Source: Rhabdornis inornatus
Taxonomy: Eukaryota > Chordata > Aves > Passeriformes > Rhabdornithidae
NCBI GenBank assembly: GCA_013397075.1
Contig: VWZS01002739.1
Location: 125,312-189,311, forward strand
Reading direction: 5' to 3'
Length of the DNA stretch: 64,000 nucleotides
Part shown: one piece after another, positions 12,088 to 24,788 of the stretch
Layout of the letters: the number at the start of each line of letters is the position of its first letter
Numbering within the stretch: position 1 is the first letter of the stretch
The notes under the pieces: generated by a model
Databases searched by the model: none
The model's input: only the letters and a program-made list of their open reading frames with translations
Told to the model about the DNA's origin: nothing
Translations under genes and position numbers: made by a program

Positions 12088-13010
12088 GTTGTACAGGGGA
12101 AGCTTGCTAAAACACTTCACACCTATGTCAGTGCATTTGCTCCACAAGACTTCTGAAGTTAACCACAGCCTCATTGTTCATATTGTCTTTTTCCTCACAC
12201 TAGATTTCTCACAGAGCTAAAATTGTCTCCATTTTGCCTTGTTCTATATGTTCATGTAACACAGCTGAAAGTTTCTGCAGTCTATTTTCTTGTGCTAGTC
12301 AGTCAGCATCAGGACCTTCTGTAGCATTTCTGTGATTCTTTACTCTGTATTGACAATTGTGTACATTGCAGAGGGAAGGTCATCACAATAACTAGTAACA
12401 TGGGGGTACTACGTAGATAAAGTCAATGTTTTCAAAGAGCAAAACTAGGTAGAAAGAGCTAATGGAAGCCTTGAGTAATCTGCCAGGAACACGGAAGACT
12501 AAAATTATATTTTGATTTCCCTTGGAGGTTTAAGTATATAAGTTGATAATTTTAAAGACATCTCAACAGAACTTCTATCTGTTTCACATTTCTTACATTT
12601 GTAGAAGACAAGGTAGACAATTTTAAGTTTTAAGCAAAGCTTCTGAATATTTTCTTTGCAAGTTCAAATACCTGTCTTATTGGAAGTATCTTAAAAATCT
12701 CCCAGTTATAGTCATAACTTTGATGATAAAGTAAATCACTGCACTGTGAAGCAGAAGGCTCTTAACCTTGCTTAAAATAAAAGGTTCAATATAAGCTAAA
12801 CTGAGTTGAATCTGAGGTGGCAATAATAGTCTATTAAGCCAAAGTATGACTGTAATATAGCTTTAATAAATATGTAACCCATTAAAGGTACTGTGAAAGA
12901 TGTGAAGATAATTTGTTCACTCCTCTCCTTAAATTTCTGTTATTCAACCTTTTAATGACACTTCAAACATAGCTAATGCAAGACAGTATAGGATAACTCT
13001 TATGCATCTA

Positions 13011-13013
<3 letters not shown>

Positions 13014-13042
<29 letters not shown>
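13014..13042 (+). repeat. Poly-A tract
   Basis: An uninterrupted run of 29 A followed by CAAAACC. No processed gene copy is recognisable upstream and no flanking duplication was found. Confidence 0.9.
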
Positions 13043-13185
13043 CAAAACCTAAAATATTCCTCAAGTAAAACTACTGATAAAATATTCAATTTTTGTTAAA
13101 AATAATTAATCCTTTTTCTTTTGGCACGTGTGCTTCATGCCTCAATTACATTTCCCTGATCTCTCATCTTCCCTAGTTATGTGTT

Positions 13186-13253
13186 TCGGGTAGGGTTTGT
13201 TTTTCTGGTTGTTTGGTTGGTTTTTTGTTTGTTTGTTTTTGTGGGGGGTTTTC
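13186..13253 (+). repeat. T/G-rich simple repeat (GTTT type)
   Basis: A tract almost entirely of T and G, with GTTT units and a run of six G near its end. It is one of several such tracts across the window. Confidence 0.8.
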
Positions 13254-13979
13254 TGTCCCTCATTCTGTGAAGTAGGTTGTGCAATCTTAGTCTTTTTCTT
13301 AAATGAAAACAAATAGAAATACTTTACCTGCATTATTCCTTTCATGTAAATTGCTCCTTTGCTTATTAAAAGTATATTTGAAATTTTTCTTTCCTTATAT
13401 AAGAGAACATGATAATTTCCAAAGCAAATCAATCAATTATTTCTTAAATCCAAATGCTTTACTTAAAAGTCTGTGCTTTTTGTGGACTAATATTTCCTTC
13501 AATCCTAAAATACATATGAAAAATAGATACTATTTTAGTCATGCATTGAGACATTCATATTGCACTCTACATTGATATCTATTTGATAAACATTACAATT
13601 ATCTTATCTAGTCAGGGAAATTGTTTTAACATCAAAGATTCCTGTCTTAGTAAAAACATTCCTTATTGAGGCCATTGAAAAATCTAAAAAATCAATATTG
13701 TGATTTTTCTTAAATGAAAATTATCAGTAATAAAAAAATAGAGGTAATCCTTTATTCACAGTGTATAAAATCAGTTATTTGTTTAGATTAGTTTTCAGAA
13801 AAGAACTTTTTAGGCTCATAAATATGCAATCTGCATGGATTCGACAAAGTGTTGAAATCAGTCAGCCCACAATCACTTTTAGCCATGATAACATAGCATC
13901 AAAATACTTATATTTCTTCATTTGTAGAAAAAAGAGTCCTTTGAATAGTCTGGATATAAGGAAAAGATTAATATAATTT

Positions 13980-14306
13980 TCTGTGGCGGAATACAGTCAA
14001 TGGAAGAAGATTTGAAAAATTGGGGAAGATTTTTTTGTTTCAGCAGTCCATTTTACTATGGATAAGAAGAATCAATACAGAGGCTAAATAGGAAAGGCAT
14101 TTTTTGGGAAAGTGACCATAAAATAATAGAGTTTTTAATTTGTAAGAAGTGAAAGAATGAAGCAACATGGTGAATAAATTAACAGTTTTCAAAAATATAA
14201 ACCACCACATTTGGCAGATTGGTAGGTGAATGTCCTTGAGTCCTTACAAATTAATTCTGGAAGTCATTTATAAAATAAATTGGAAGAAAAGCCCAACAGA
14301 AAATTA
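13980..14306 (+). mobile_element. Probable decayed CR1 LINE, 5' portion
   Basis: The phrase GTGACCATAAAATAATAGAG near 14113, followed by an AGCAACATGG region and a GGTAGGTGAATGTCC region, resembles an upstream part of CR1 in plus orientation. The match is weak and all frames are broken. It may belong to the same insertion as 14880-15525, separated by the T/G tract and unrecognised sequence. Confidence 0.4.
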
Positions 14307-14308
14307 TT

Positions 14309-14494
14309 GTTTTGTTTTTTGTTTTGATTTGGTTTGGTTTTGTTTGTTTTGTTATTGCTTTTCCTTGTTTTTTTTTCATTTTTGGGGGTTTTTGTGTTTG
14401 TTTTGTTTTGTTGGTTTTTTTTGTTTGTTTGTTTATGTTTTTTGGGGTTTGTTTTTTTTTTTTGGTTTTTTTTGGGTTTTTTTTGGTTTTTTTT
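14309..14494 (+). repeat. Long T/G-rich tract (TTTTG type)
   Basis: About 186 bases composed almost only of T and G, with TTTTG, TTTG and TTTGGGG units. Three overlapping phenylalanine-rich open frames here (14230-14560) arise from the repeat and are not genes. Confidence 0.9.
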
Positions 14495-14879
14495 GAGAAA
14501 GGTTTCTGTAGCTATTTAAAAATCCCTTTTAATGATGTAACTCAAGAGTTAGTAACGTAGATATTGGATCTATTCAAATATTGCAAATAGATAGCAATCA
14601 AAGAATAACACAGATCTCTCAGGATAAAAAACATCCAAAGTACATATTAAGTTCCAAGAACAAGAGACAGAAGGACAGTAACAAAAATATCTATAAATAT
14701 ATTCAAATAGGGGAAAAATTTACTCTAAAAATATTTGACCAAAAGGCTTGTTTTGTTCCTGTCTTGCAACTTTTGTAGAAAATAATAATTTTTATAATAT
14801 ACTTAATTAAGTGAACATTTTCAAGGTAAGAGTATGGCATATGGAGAGAGGATACTACACAATATTGAAATAATTAAAT

Positions 14880-15525
14880 ATACTTTATTCATCTGTGCTA
14901 TTCCCAGAGGCAAAGCGGAAGGACCACTCCACTGAAAATTATGTCTAAAAATTCAAATCTGTAAGGAAGTTTAAAAAAATTCAGAAGGGCACACACTTTT
15001 CCAAGCAAGGATGGAGAAGAAAAAAATCCCAAGATATTTGGACCAGAAGGATCAAGGACATTAGTTTTATCTTGTCTCTTGAAAGATACTAGTTTCAAGC
15101 TGATAAACAAAATGATAAGAAATAAATTTATTTGTATTTGATAAAAAAAGATTTTGTCAAACCAACTTAATTTCTTTTTTGACAGGTTAACTACTTTTGT
15201 AGATTTGGAAATGGAAAGGGGAGGAAACAGTTCTGTGCTCACATTCATAAGGCTTGTAGAACTCTTTCAGAAAAAAAAATAGAAATTTAGGGTGGCTGAA
15301 ACTATTACAGTACAATAAGTGTACAGTAAGGTACAGTAGGCACTGGAAAAATTTCTCACAAAGGCTGTGAAATCTCCATCCATGGAGATTCTAAAAATAC
15401 ATCCAGAAATGGATCCACTTCTGCAACCAGCTTTAAGTGACCCTACTTGAGCAGGGGGTTGGACTACATGACTCTGAGAGGGTCCTTCCACCCCAAATTA
15501 TTATGTGATTTCTGTGATGCTCTGA
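14880..15525 (+). mobile_element. Decayed CR1 LINE ending in its 3' tail
   Basis: A plus-strand CR1 remnant. An internal piece (TGTCAAACCAACTTAATTTC at 15154) is followed by the 3' end: GGGGGTTGGACTACATGACT at 15455, then GAGGGTCCTTCCACCCC and a TTATGTGATTTCTGTGATG tail. The last 200 bases are the clearest part. The rest is heavily mutated and non-coding. Confidence 0.62.
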
Positions 15526-15529
15526 AAAA

Positions 15530-16030
15530 AATATTTTATTAATAATTTTGATGACAATATAATACCAGTTACAATTTAAGGATGATTCCAGCCTACAATT
15601 ATAGCTAGCACTATGATTGAGAAGGTTAGAATTCAAAACAAGCTAGGTGAACTGAAGAAGAGTGAAGAAGAGTGTAAAACAAAACCAATTTGATTCTATA
15701 AAGAAACATGCTAAGCCTAAATGGGGAAGCAGAAATGACATGCACAAATACAGAATAGAGATGCAATAGTAAAAGATTTGGATGTCACACAGAACTTATA
15801 TAATCTAGAGAAAAAATGCAGTAATATTGCAAAAAGTTCAATCATCTAGACATTGTATTTAACCATCTAAAAAACTAAAAGACAATTTCAGAAAATACTT
15901 TTTTTTTTAATGAGACTGTTTTATCTAGGACTTGTTAAAAAAATTATTTCACTTCGTTTGATGATCAGGGAGGCTACTGTGTCTAATTTGTGACACAGTT
16001 TAAAAAGAGTAGAAGGCTGCTAACGTGGAA
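15530..16030 (+). mobile_element. Possible second CR1-derived fragment
   Basis: Phrases such as GAAATGACATGCACAAATAC and TCTAAAAAACTAAAAG resemble a segment that lies upstream of the 3' end in CR1, yet here they follow the tail of the previous copy. This suggests a separate old insertion. The similarity is low and could be wrong. Confidence 0.3.
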
Positions 16031-17350
16031 AATATGACACATAAAGAGTCATTGAAAGGTTTGTACTTGTTTAGAAAAAGTACGACTTGGCAGGCGGGGG
16101 GTAAAGTGTGATAATGGTGCCATCGTCCCAAGTTGCTAATAATTACAGCCTCTCCTAGAGTTTGACCTACTGCCTGTGCTCCTTCTCAGTCAACTTTCAC
16201 AACTATTTTCCAATCACATTTATCACTGTTGTGCCAGAGTTTCTCACATCTTTTTGTAGTCAGGACTTTCAGTATTGCCCATTATTTAATTTTAGGTTAT
16301 CTCCTATTAAGAAAAAGAATCAAGTATTAAACCAAAGAAGCAAAGAAAAAATACTTCTTTTCAGCTATGTTCACGGTTGCTGAAACTTACATACTGAATA
16401 TTTTTCCCTGGGAATGAAACTCTCTCGCCTGAGCTGAGTTTATTTATTTAACACTACTACTTCAGTCAGGAAGTTGGAAGTTGATAAATTTCCTGTAGCT
16501 TTTGGTCTTCTTTCAAAAATGTGAAACAGTGGAGTCAATGTAATTTTGAACTATCATTTCAAAAAGAAACTGATGAATTTACCTGTCATGTGTGACTCAG
16601 AATGCTAAAGCAGCTGATGTGTTCAGGAAGGGATGGTAGGCTGCTCTAAGAGGAAGGACTTTTAAGAGTGCTGCTATGACCTTCACCTACACTAACATAT
16701 TTCAAAATATGAAGTATGATTTGTCCAAAAAGAGCCTATGTGTATCAAAGTTAAAATTTCATACAGATGAAATTAATAAGGGCACTTACAATGCAGAATA
16801 AAATAGACTTAAATGGGTTCTTTGAGACTGTATTAAGCAATTTTATGCAGGTGAAGGGAATCTAAAAATGCACTATGTTAGCTAATATGGTACATTTGCA
16901 TTAAGAGTACTTGCAGCCAACTCTAGAGAAACTTATTCCTCTGGAATTTAAGTATGTCAGGGTTACCTCATGAAAACTAGATCATAACCTTTCAAATCTG
17001 ACTTCTGAGATATAAGAGCTGGAGGGTACAGAGAATATTTCTCTGTGGAAGCTAGAGTCATTATTGATGATATTTTTATTTGTAGTCCTGCTTCCAACAC
17101 TCATATCTATAGTTCTGAAGCCTTCACTTTATGCTCTGATAAATCAATTTTTTCCTTAGTTTTGAACTCCTCCTATTTTGTTCCTAACGCTGTATGGCAG
17201 TCCTAGATAAACAGGGCAGGGTAGAAGCAGTAAACTGAGAGTACAATTTCAACAGAAACAGTTAAAGATGAACAAGCAGCTGGGAGGATCAGCACTTTCT
17301 TAGCCCTTTAGAGGGCTAAGAAACTAGGAAATGCCTGTAAAGAAGGCAGT

Positions 17351-18218
17351 TGTGGTGGAGTAACCTTGGCTAGATCCCAGGTGCCCAAATCTTAAAAACA
17401 CCTTCCCCCTACCCCTCCATTCTTCTCTGGCTGAACTTCACTTTCAGTTTTATCAAACTCCTCCCTTTGAGAGGTGCAGGGGGACAGGGAATGAGGATTG
17501 TGATCAGTTTATCACACATTATCTTTGCAATTCCTTCCTCTTTGGTGGAAGGACCCCTCAGACTCCAGTGCTCCAGCATTGGCTTCCTCCCCCAGGAGAC
17601 AGTCTTCCATGAATATTTAAAATTTGAATGCTTCTCATGATCTAAAGTTCTTAATAATTGCTTCTGGCATGGGGTACAATCTTTCAGGAATAGAGTGCTC
17701 CAGTGTGGGTCTCCTACAGTGTCACAGATCCTGCCTGGAGCCTAATCCAGTGTGGACTTCCCACAGCCTCCTTTGAACATCCATCAGCTTCTGAGTGGAG
17801 TTCTGCACAGGTGGCAGGTGGATCTCTGATCCGCTGGGAACCTTAATGGGCTCCAGTAGGACAGCTGCTTCACCATGGTCTTTCACACAGTTTGCAGGGG
17901 CTTCGAAACCTTCAGCACCTCCTCCCTCTTTTTCATCACTGACCTTAGTGTCTCAGAATTCTTGCTCTCACACTTCCATTCTTCTCTATGGCTGCTGTTT
18001 TTCTGCAGCAGCTTTTGTGTCCTTCTTAACTATGTCATCCCAGAGGCTCTACCACCATCTCTGAGGTGTTCAGCTTTCGTAAGCAGCAGGCCCATCCAGA
18101 TGCCAGATGGCATTGGTTCTGTTGGACATGTGGGAAGTTTATGGCAGTTTCTCATAGAAGCCACTCCTGTAGCCACCCCTGTCTACTAACTAACACTTGG
18201 CCATGCAGGCCTAATACA
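17351..18218 (-). mobile_element. Solo LTR, avian ERVL-like
   Basis: An 868-bp element, TGTGGTGGAGTAACC at its plus-strand start and GCCTAATACA at its end, so TG...CA bounded. Recognisable internal phrases include ACCTTGGCTAGATCCCAGGT, GCTTCACCATGGTCTTTCAC, CCCAGAGGCTCTACCACCAT and GGCATTGGTTCTGTTGGACA. These match a widespread avian LTR that I recall, in minus orientation. The flanks GCAGT and GAAGT differ by one base and may be a decayed 5-bp target duplication. There is no viral coding sequence. Family assignment is from memory. Confidence 0.65.
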
Positions 18219-19270
18219 GAAGTGAGAGTGATGGGGTATTTTAGTTTTTTGGTTTTGTTTCTCATCATCCTAGTCTATTTTTAATTGGCAGTAAGTTATA
18301 TTTTTTTCTCAAATTGAGTCTGGTTTGACTGTGATGGTAATTATTAAGTGATCTTGTCTTTGTCTTAGCTCTTGAGTTTCTTCATGTTATTTTCTACCTT
18401 CTCTGTTATTTTCTACCTATTCTCCCCCCATGTACTGTTGAAGGGTGTAATGAGAGAGCAGCTGAGTGGGGGACTGGCAGCCACACACAGTAATGGAAAA
18501 TAAAAGAAATTCCTGTCATCCCGATAGAGAGTGTCTATTTGTTTCCTTTGTGTGTATACATTATTGCTCATTATATTGCTCATTATATTATTAAATTCCA
18601 TAATCATTTCCTATCACTAGAAGCACAATGTATAATGTTCCATTAATGAGCTTCCATTTGATAATTTCAGAGAGTTCTTTTCAGTGGATAGCTCCAGGTT
18701 TATTTGCCAAAAACCATTTAATCACTGCTATAAGACATAATTACTGGAGAATCTTTCTGCCGGATAAGAGTTATACAATTGTGAAAGCTATATTATTTGT
18801 CTTCCTGGTTTTTTTTCATGCATAGGATAATATCTGTAAGAATTCAGTAGATTGTGAGCTCTTCAATTGCAGTTTTTTGACGTTGGCTTCTTGTTGTAGC
18901 CAGTAATCATAATTATGTAGAGCAAAATTGAGTTGTCTTGCAGTATCAGAAACTGAATAGATTATAATAATCAAATATGATCTATATACTAGTGAATTTT
19001 CATTCATACTTTGAACTGTAATATCTTCCTATAGTTTCAGATGTCCAGTACTTTTATTGGATTGGTGTTGTTAATTGATTGACAAAATATACCTTGAAGC
19101 TCCAGTCTTTTTCTATTTCATTTGGACTTCCTTATTCTATGAAACTTAAAATTTGAAAACCTTCTGTGAGTCAGACAACAGCTAGAGAAAGGATTTTATA
19201 TCCCATATCAGTTCTCAGGCAGTGCTAACTAGGATTTTTTGGTGGCTCTTTCTTTCTCCTGTCTTCCTCG

Positions 19271-19331
19271 TTTTGTGTGGTTCTTTTTTGGTTTTTTTTG
19301 TTGTTTTGTTTGTTTGTTTGTTTGTTTTTCT
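19271..19331 (+). repeat. T/G tract (TTTG)n just upstream of an exon
   Basis: TTTTTTGG followed by repeated GTTT units. It lies about 45 bases before the Sushi5 acceptor at 19373, so length changes could alter the distance between branch point and acceptor. Confidence 0.85.
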
Positions 19332-19373
19332 GCTTACTGTCTGGAAAAACAAAATTGAATCTGTTTGTTTCAG

Positions 19374-19562
19374 GTGTTACTCTGGAATCAGATTCCTGCC
19401 TTGACCCAGGAATTCCTGTGAATGGCCATCGCCATGGTAACAACTTTAATATCCGCTCCACAGTAACCTTCAGCTGTGATCCAGGATATACACTGAGTGA
19501 TGAAGAACCTCTCATATGTGAAAGAAACCATCAGTGGAATCATGCATTACCCAGCTGTGATG
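19374..19562 (+). CDS. CSMD1: CSMD1 exon: Sushi (CCP) domain 5
   Basis: A 189-bp phase 1-1 exon encoding a Sushi module. The four cysteines lie in DSCLDPG, FSCDPGY, LICERN and PSCD, with the conserved Trp in NHQWNHALP. The start VTLESDSCLDPGIPVNGHRH is the characteristic inter-domain linker. The acceptor follows TTTGTTTCAG and the donor is GATG/GTAAGT. The first two bases complete Ser with the previous exon, and the last G joins CT of the next exon as Ala to give CDALCGG. The upstream T/G tract makes the open frame look longer, with spurious Phe- and Leu-rich residues. Confidence 0.94.
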
Positions 19563-22500
19563 GTAAGTGTCAAGGTCTTCTGACGGCAGCTTTAAAGTCC
19601 ACAAAAATTAGTCTACTATTTTTCAGAATTAATTAAGCTTGTCATTGCTACCACCTCCCTTCAATTACAGTAAGACCCACACTTTTAAAAAAAATATTTT
19701 AATGTTATTAAAAGCCATGCTTTACATCTCTGTATCAGCTTTCAGTGAAGTACTGAAAAAAAAACCAGGCACATATTCACAAATAGAAAAATTCAGATTC
19801 TTGCAGGGTGCCCTTGTTCAACTGCGAATCAAAATGGTGCCATAAAATTAATACTTCTAAAACAAAGCCAATAAACTTAATTGATATTTTAAACTCTAAA
19901 CACTGCATACGAAAATGATTGCTTGAAAATTAGGATGCTCAATACTAAAACAGATAGACCATGATCAGCCAATGTAATTAATTTTCTTAAATGCTTTTCT
20001 TTTGAAATTTCAGATAGTTTATTAATTGTTTTTGGTGGATATAAAGTATGAAACTGTCTAGAGCTTTCATGAAACATTATTTTTAATTGCTGAATTACTT
20101 AATGCTTTAACCACAGCCAGCAACCAAGCCTCACACAGCCACTTGCTCACTCCCACCAGCAGGATCAAGGAGAGAATCAGAATGCTAAAAGTGATGACAC
20201 TCCTGGGTTGAGATAAAGACAGTAATAAGAAAAGCAAAAGTTGTACACACAAGCGAAAAAGCCAAGGAATTTATTCACTGCTTCCCAAGGACAGCGGATA
20301 TTCAGCCATCTCCAGGAGAGCAGGGCCCCATCACATGTAATGGTCGCTTAGGATGACAAATATCATCAGTCTGAACTTCTCCGTTTTCCCTTCTTCTCCC
20401 CACTTTCTACACTGAGCGTGATGCCTTATGGTGTGGGGCATTCTTTGGGTTAGCTGCAGTCCCTGCTGCATCTCCTCCTAATCTCCAACTCACCTCCAAC
20501 TTCCTCACCAGTGTGACGTATGAAGAGCAGAAAAAATCTTGGCTCCATGTAAACCCTACTCAGCAATAAAAAAAAATCTCTATATTATCAACCCTGTGCT
20601 CATCACAAATCCAAAACACAGTCCCATACTGAGAAGAAAAATAACTCTACCCCAGCCAAAACCAGCACATATCTGCAAATATTTCTGTGTTCTTTTTTGT
20701 AACTGGATTTTTTTGTCTTAGTTCTGCATCTGTGAGCCACTGAATCAATTTAATTTCTTCATGGAATCCTTGTATAGTTGCTACAAAAGCTCTCTTAAAG
20801 AAACCATAGAATAACAGCAAAGAAACGCTCTTGCTTTAGTGAATTACTTACATTAATGTATTTGTAACTTGCTTTTCAGGTCCAAGGTTTTCATTGATTA
20901 CAGTGGGATGTCAGAGGACACAGATTCAGCAAAGTATTTTAGTTTCTCACTCTGTTTTAAACTGTTTTGTTAAATTGGAGCACTAGTCTTCTCCTTCTCT
21001 CACTACAGTCTTCTGGCCCCATGGTCAAAACATCTAAACCACCAAAAGATTATTATAGAAGTTAGCCAATCTAGCATTCAAACTCACTCACCTTGTAATC
21101 ACTGCAACTCATTCCTCCTTTACAAGTACAGATACAAAGGATTTTTAAAATTTTTCATTGTTTTTGTGTGTTTCTTTCCTTGTTTGCTTTGCCATGATGG
21201 ATTGACAAATGTAAAGGAATCTTAAGAATAGTATTCTCTTCTTTTTCTACTTACATTGTAATAAAATTTGTGGATGTATTTTTGAGTTAAAATATCAATA
21301 TTAAACTCTTTTGTTTGCATATGAATGTTGAACTTCAGGAAGATCTAGTTAATTTTTACTCATTGAAAGAGCTTTTTTTCCCTAGGTACTTCACCCACTT
21401 TCATGTGAGTGTATGAGAAAATATCAAGCCTTTCTGGAATATATTCTCTAGGCAACCAACAGACAAAGGTTCAAACACAGATTCAATCTCTTCCTCACAG
21501 ATTAAACTCCATTGTATTAGCTAGTCTAAAAACACAGAATAGAACTCACATTCTATTAGGTAATCATTTTGTTAGTGTGTTTGCCTTTTGAGGCTCAACA
21601 AGTTGTGACCTAAACTTTTGGAATGCGACAGATTTAACTGAGGTGGAAATGAGCATTTTGCACTCATCTGTAGAGTACCAATGTCCTCAAAATTTTAACT
21701 TCAGAAATTAATTTAGCAGAATAAATGCCTAAGGGAAAAGCATGTTGCTTTGTTTCATGCCAACAAAGAAGAAATAAACTTGTGTACAAATACAAGATGG
21801 TTAAAGTTCCCCCTAAGTGATGTGTCATTCTCAGAATATGCTAATGCCAAGATGGAACATGAAAATAATTTTTGAGTGAGAGCTAAATTAAAGCATATCA
21901 ATTCCACATTTTTGATTTTGTTTAAAATTTATAAATTATTTTGAAATATGTAATACCTGCTTTAAGTAATGTTACACATTTTAATGTTGCACAAAATATT
22001 TTATACTTTCTGTGGTGTTTACAAAATTAGATAAGGATTTTTGAATGAGTGCATTATTGTTCATTTATGGCACTATAAACCTGATGTCTATAATGCTGGT
22101 TTTTAATATTAAGTATAGTTATCAACCATATATTTACTGTGGGTTTAGTCAAATGTGTTTTAATTTATACTTGCATGCAGAAATAACTATATTTAGGTAA
22201 AACCAGGCTGGAAGCATTTCTTTCCTTCTACTTACTTATAAATATATATAAATTACATAAATCCAAAAAAAACATTAAAAACTTTTAACAAAAACCTTAG
22301 TCTAATAAGAAATGGAAAAAAGGAACTTAAGCTATAAACCAAGTATATGTATATATATACACACATCTACATAAAGGTACTGCAAGTTTTTTGAATATTT
22401 TGTCATTTATGTTTTCCATCTAGTTAGAGGCAAAGTGTATCACTCTACGTGAGGAAGAAGAATAAAAGCATCCTAATGTTTTGTTGCTTTACTGTTTAAA

Positions 22501-23281
22501 TATTTAGTATATTAACATAAAAAAAAAATTGCATAAAAACTGGACAGCAAGAGATGAGTGAAGAGAACAGTCATGCTGTATTTATAAGATCTGTGAGCAA
22601 TTCAGCATGCTAATCTTAAACTTTAATTAATTTGCTATGCAAATTTGAACAGCCTAGTTTCGCAATTCAAGTATGCATAAAATGTTTTCTAGCATAGTTC
22701 TCATGTCTTCCAAAATATTCAAATCCAAATAAATTACTTATGATGGGACAATCTAAATCTTTGGAAAAGAGGAAATTTCACTTGTTTTTTTCCCCCGAGT
22801 GTTGCAGTAAGCATCAAACTCATTTATTTGAAAAAAATGTGCTTTTTACTTAAGTATTTTTGTTAAAAATGCAGCTGAATGTATGCCTTTCAAAATATTT
22901 AGAGATAGAAAAGCAGCAGCAAGATTTTTTTTTAGTTACTTCACAAAAAAACCCCAAACCCCCTATTTCTTACATACTACTGCAATAGGAATTAATACTT
23001 GCAATAAAACATTTTGCTTATTTTTGTATTTTATTTTGTATCTGCTAACTAACAGGAGAGGCTGTAGATGAACAATAAACTCCTTTTCAAGAACTAATTT
23101 AGAAGAAAACAAACTGTTGCCAAAATGAATGTTGTGGCTTTGGATTAATTACCTTCTTATCTTAATCCTTGACTCTATTTTTAATTTTAAGTGTAGTTAA
23201 AAAATGCACTCTCTCTCTTTCTCTCTCTCAAGCCCTTTTACAAGATAGGCTTTTTGTATGACTTTTTTTTTTTTTATCAAG
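19563..23281 (+). other. CSMD1 intron between the Sushi5 and CUB6a exons
   Basis: A 3719-bp intron containing the LTR at 20103-20669. The rest is AT-rich. I saw no further element between 20670 and 23200. It ends in an 11-12 base T run then ATCAAG. Confidence 0.8.
20103..20669 (-). mobile_element. Solo LTR of a common avian family
   Basis: A 567-bp element in minus orientation. On the plus strand it begins TGCTTTAACCACAGCCAGCA and ends CCAGCCAAAACCAGCACA. Inside are CTGGGTTGAGATAAAGACAG, the inverse of a poly-A signal (TTTATT in GGAATTTATTCACT) and CAGCCATCTCCAGGAGAGCA, all in the order I recall for this LTR. TG...CA ends are kept. No matching target duplication is visible. There is no coding sequence. 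Confidence 0.7.
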
Positions 23282-23398
23282 CTTTGTGTGGTGGATATAT
23301 TCACGGGAAGAGTGGAACTGTCCTTTCTCCAGGTTTTCCTGATTTCTACCCAAACTCTTTGAACTGCACTTGGACTATTGAAGTTTCCCACGGCAAGG
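23282..23398 (+). CDS. CSMD1: CSMD1 exon: CUB domain 6, first third
   Basis: A 117-bp phase 1-1 exon with no ATG, found by phase continuity. It encodes LCGGYIHGKSGTVLSPGFP, then FYPNSLNCTWTIEVSHGKG, the N-terminal CUB strands with both conserved cysteines and one sequon (NCT). The acceptor is a T-rich tract ending ATCAAG/CTTTG and the donor is AAGG/GTAAGT. The last G joins GT of the next exon as Gly, giving HGKGVQLVF. Confidence 0.93.
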
Positions 23399-24788
23399 GT
23401 AAGTATCTAATATGTTTTACATATATATAATATCTGTTTGAAAAAAGAAAATATAAGACATACATAGCTAAAAAAAAAGAAAATGTCCTTCATGTGTTAA
23501 ACCAGCACTTTCTGCCATTCCTTTGAGGAAGAAGTTTAACTTCCCAAATTGAATATCTTCAAAGGTGGTATTTCCAGTTTGTGTTGATTTTTCAAAGGAA
23601 CAATTCTTTTTAACAATTGCCAGAGAGGATGTGTTTTAGTCTCAGACAAATGGAAAAGAGTAGAAGAGGTAAAATATGGGAAAATAATAGCTACTTGTTA
23701 AATAGTTCTAAATTTAACTTGAATAATATACTTCACTATTATTAAGCATAAAGGAACAGATTTGATTTGTGTATTGGTAATCTTCGATTTCCAACTTAAA
23801 CCATTGGAGCAAAAAACTTGTATGTATATTTATGTTACATATGCAGTAGAGTAATATTTGAATGCATAGATGAGCTTGTCATCTTATCCATTAGGGGAAT
23901 GTGTAAAACAACCTCAAAAAGCCCGGAGAGTACTCATGTGTTACATTCCATTCAAGCAAAACAATAAAAATTTACTGACAAGTATATGGGAAATTTCTAC
24001 TTTTAAAAACCTTAAAGACTTTTTTTTGTTTAAAATTCATAAGACATTTTTAATGTAAAATATATGAGAAAATGTGCTAAGAAGAATGTTGTTCCCCACA
24101 GTAAATTTATAAATTTATCACATTTTTTGTATTTGAAAATTTATTGTATTGGAAAACTCAACGGTAAGTGAAAATTTAATTAATTACTGGATTAGAAGTT
24201 GGCAAATTAAAAAAAAAGTCATGATGCCAGGTAAATGATCAGTCCTAGAAAATAGGAATCTGTATTTATGTGAGACTGTACATAAAATTTGTGTATGCTT
24301 TTTCCTTGTATTTGGAAACTTCCCTGAAGCTTAAAATTAAAACCATAATTGTGTTGGAAGAAATGCAAAAATGAAACACAAATACAAAATTTCAGCCGAG
24401 TATTAAAGTACATCTCCTAGTTAATAATGAAATCAAGGTAGATATTATAAGTAAAAGAGACATACAGGGACGTGAATAACACCTAAATAATACAAATTTG
24501 AATTTCTGGAGTGCTATAAAAAAAAAGCACTGAATGCTATAAATTCTGTTATGGGAACTATTGATTTAAAGTGAGCTAAACAAGTATCTACATTGCATAT
24601 ATTATTCAGTTAAGCTCATGTGCTTTCTGCAAACTTTATTTTCAGAATTTTGGGTTTGATTCTAACTTTTTATCAAAACGTTTCCAAGTAACAAAAGAAT
24701 TTATTTCTGTGTCACCTACATATGAAGGAACAGAAAAACTTGCTATTAAATGCTTTTTTTTTCCTCTGCCTTTTTAATTCTTTTAAAG
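23399..24788 (+). other. CSMD1 intron splitting CUB6
   Basis: A 1390-bp AT-rich intron, the shortest in the window. No repeat, RNA gene or additional exon was recognised. It ends TTTTAATTCTTTTAAAG. Confidence 0.8.

Larger units (their letters stand above)
11358..19373 (+). other. CSMD1 intron between the CUB5b and Sushi5 exons
   Basis: An 8016-bp intron rich in repeats: poly-A tracts at 12067-12087 and 13014-13042, T/G tracts at 13186-13253, 14309-14494 and 19271-19331, decayed CR1 at about 13980-16030, and an LTR at 17351-18218. The stretches 11360-12060, 12090-13010, 16030-17350 and 18220-19270 hold nothing I recognise. Confidence 0.8.

Noticed and set aside
12067..13042. Processed pseudogene tail at the poly-A tracts
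   Set aside because: No gene-like sequence precedes either poly-A run and no flanking duplication was seen.
14230..14560. Three overlapping Phe-rich open frames
   Set aside because: They are produced by the T/G-rich tract and have no protein-like composition.
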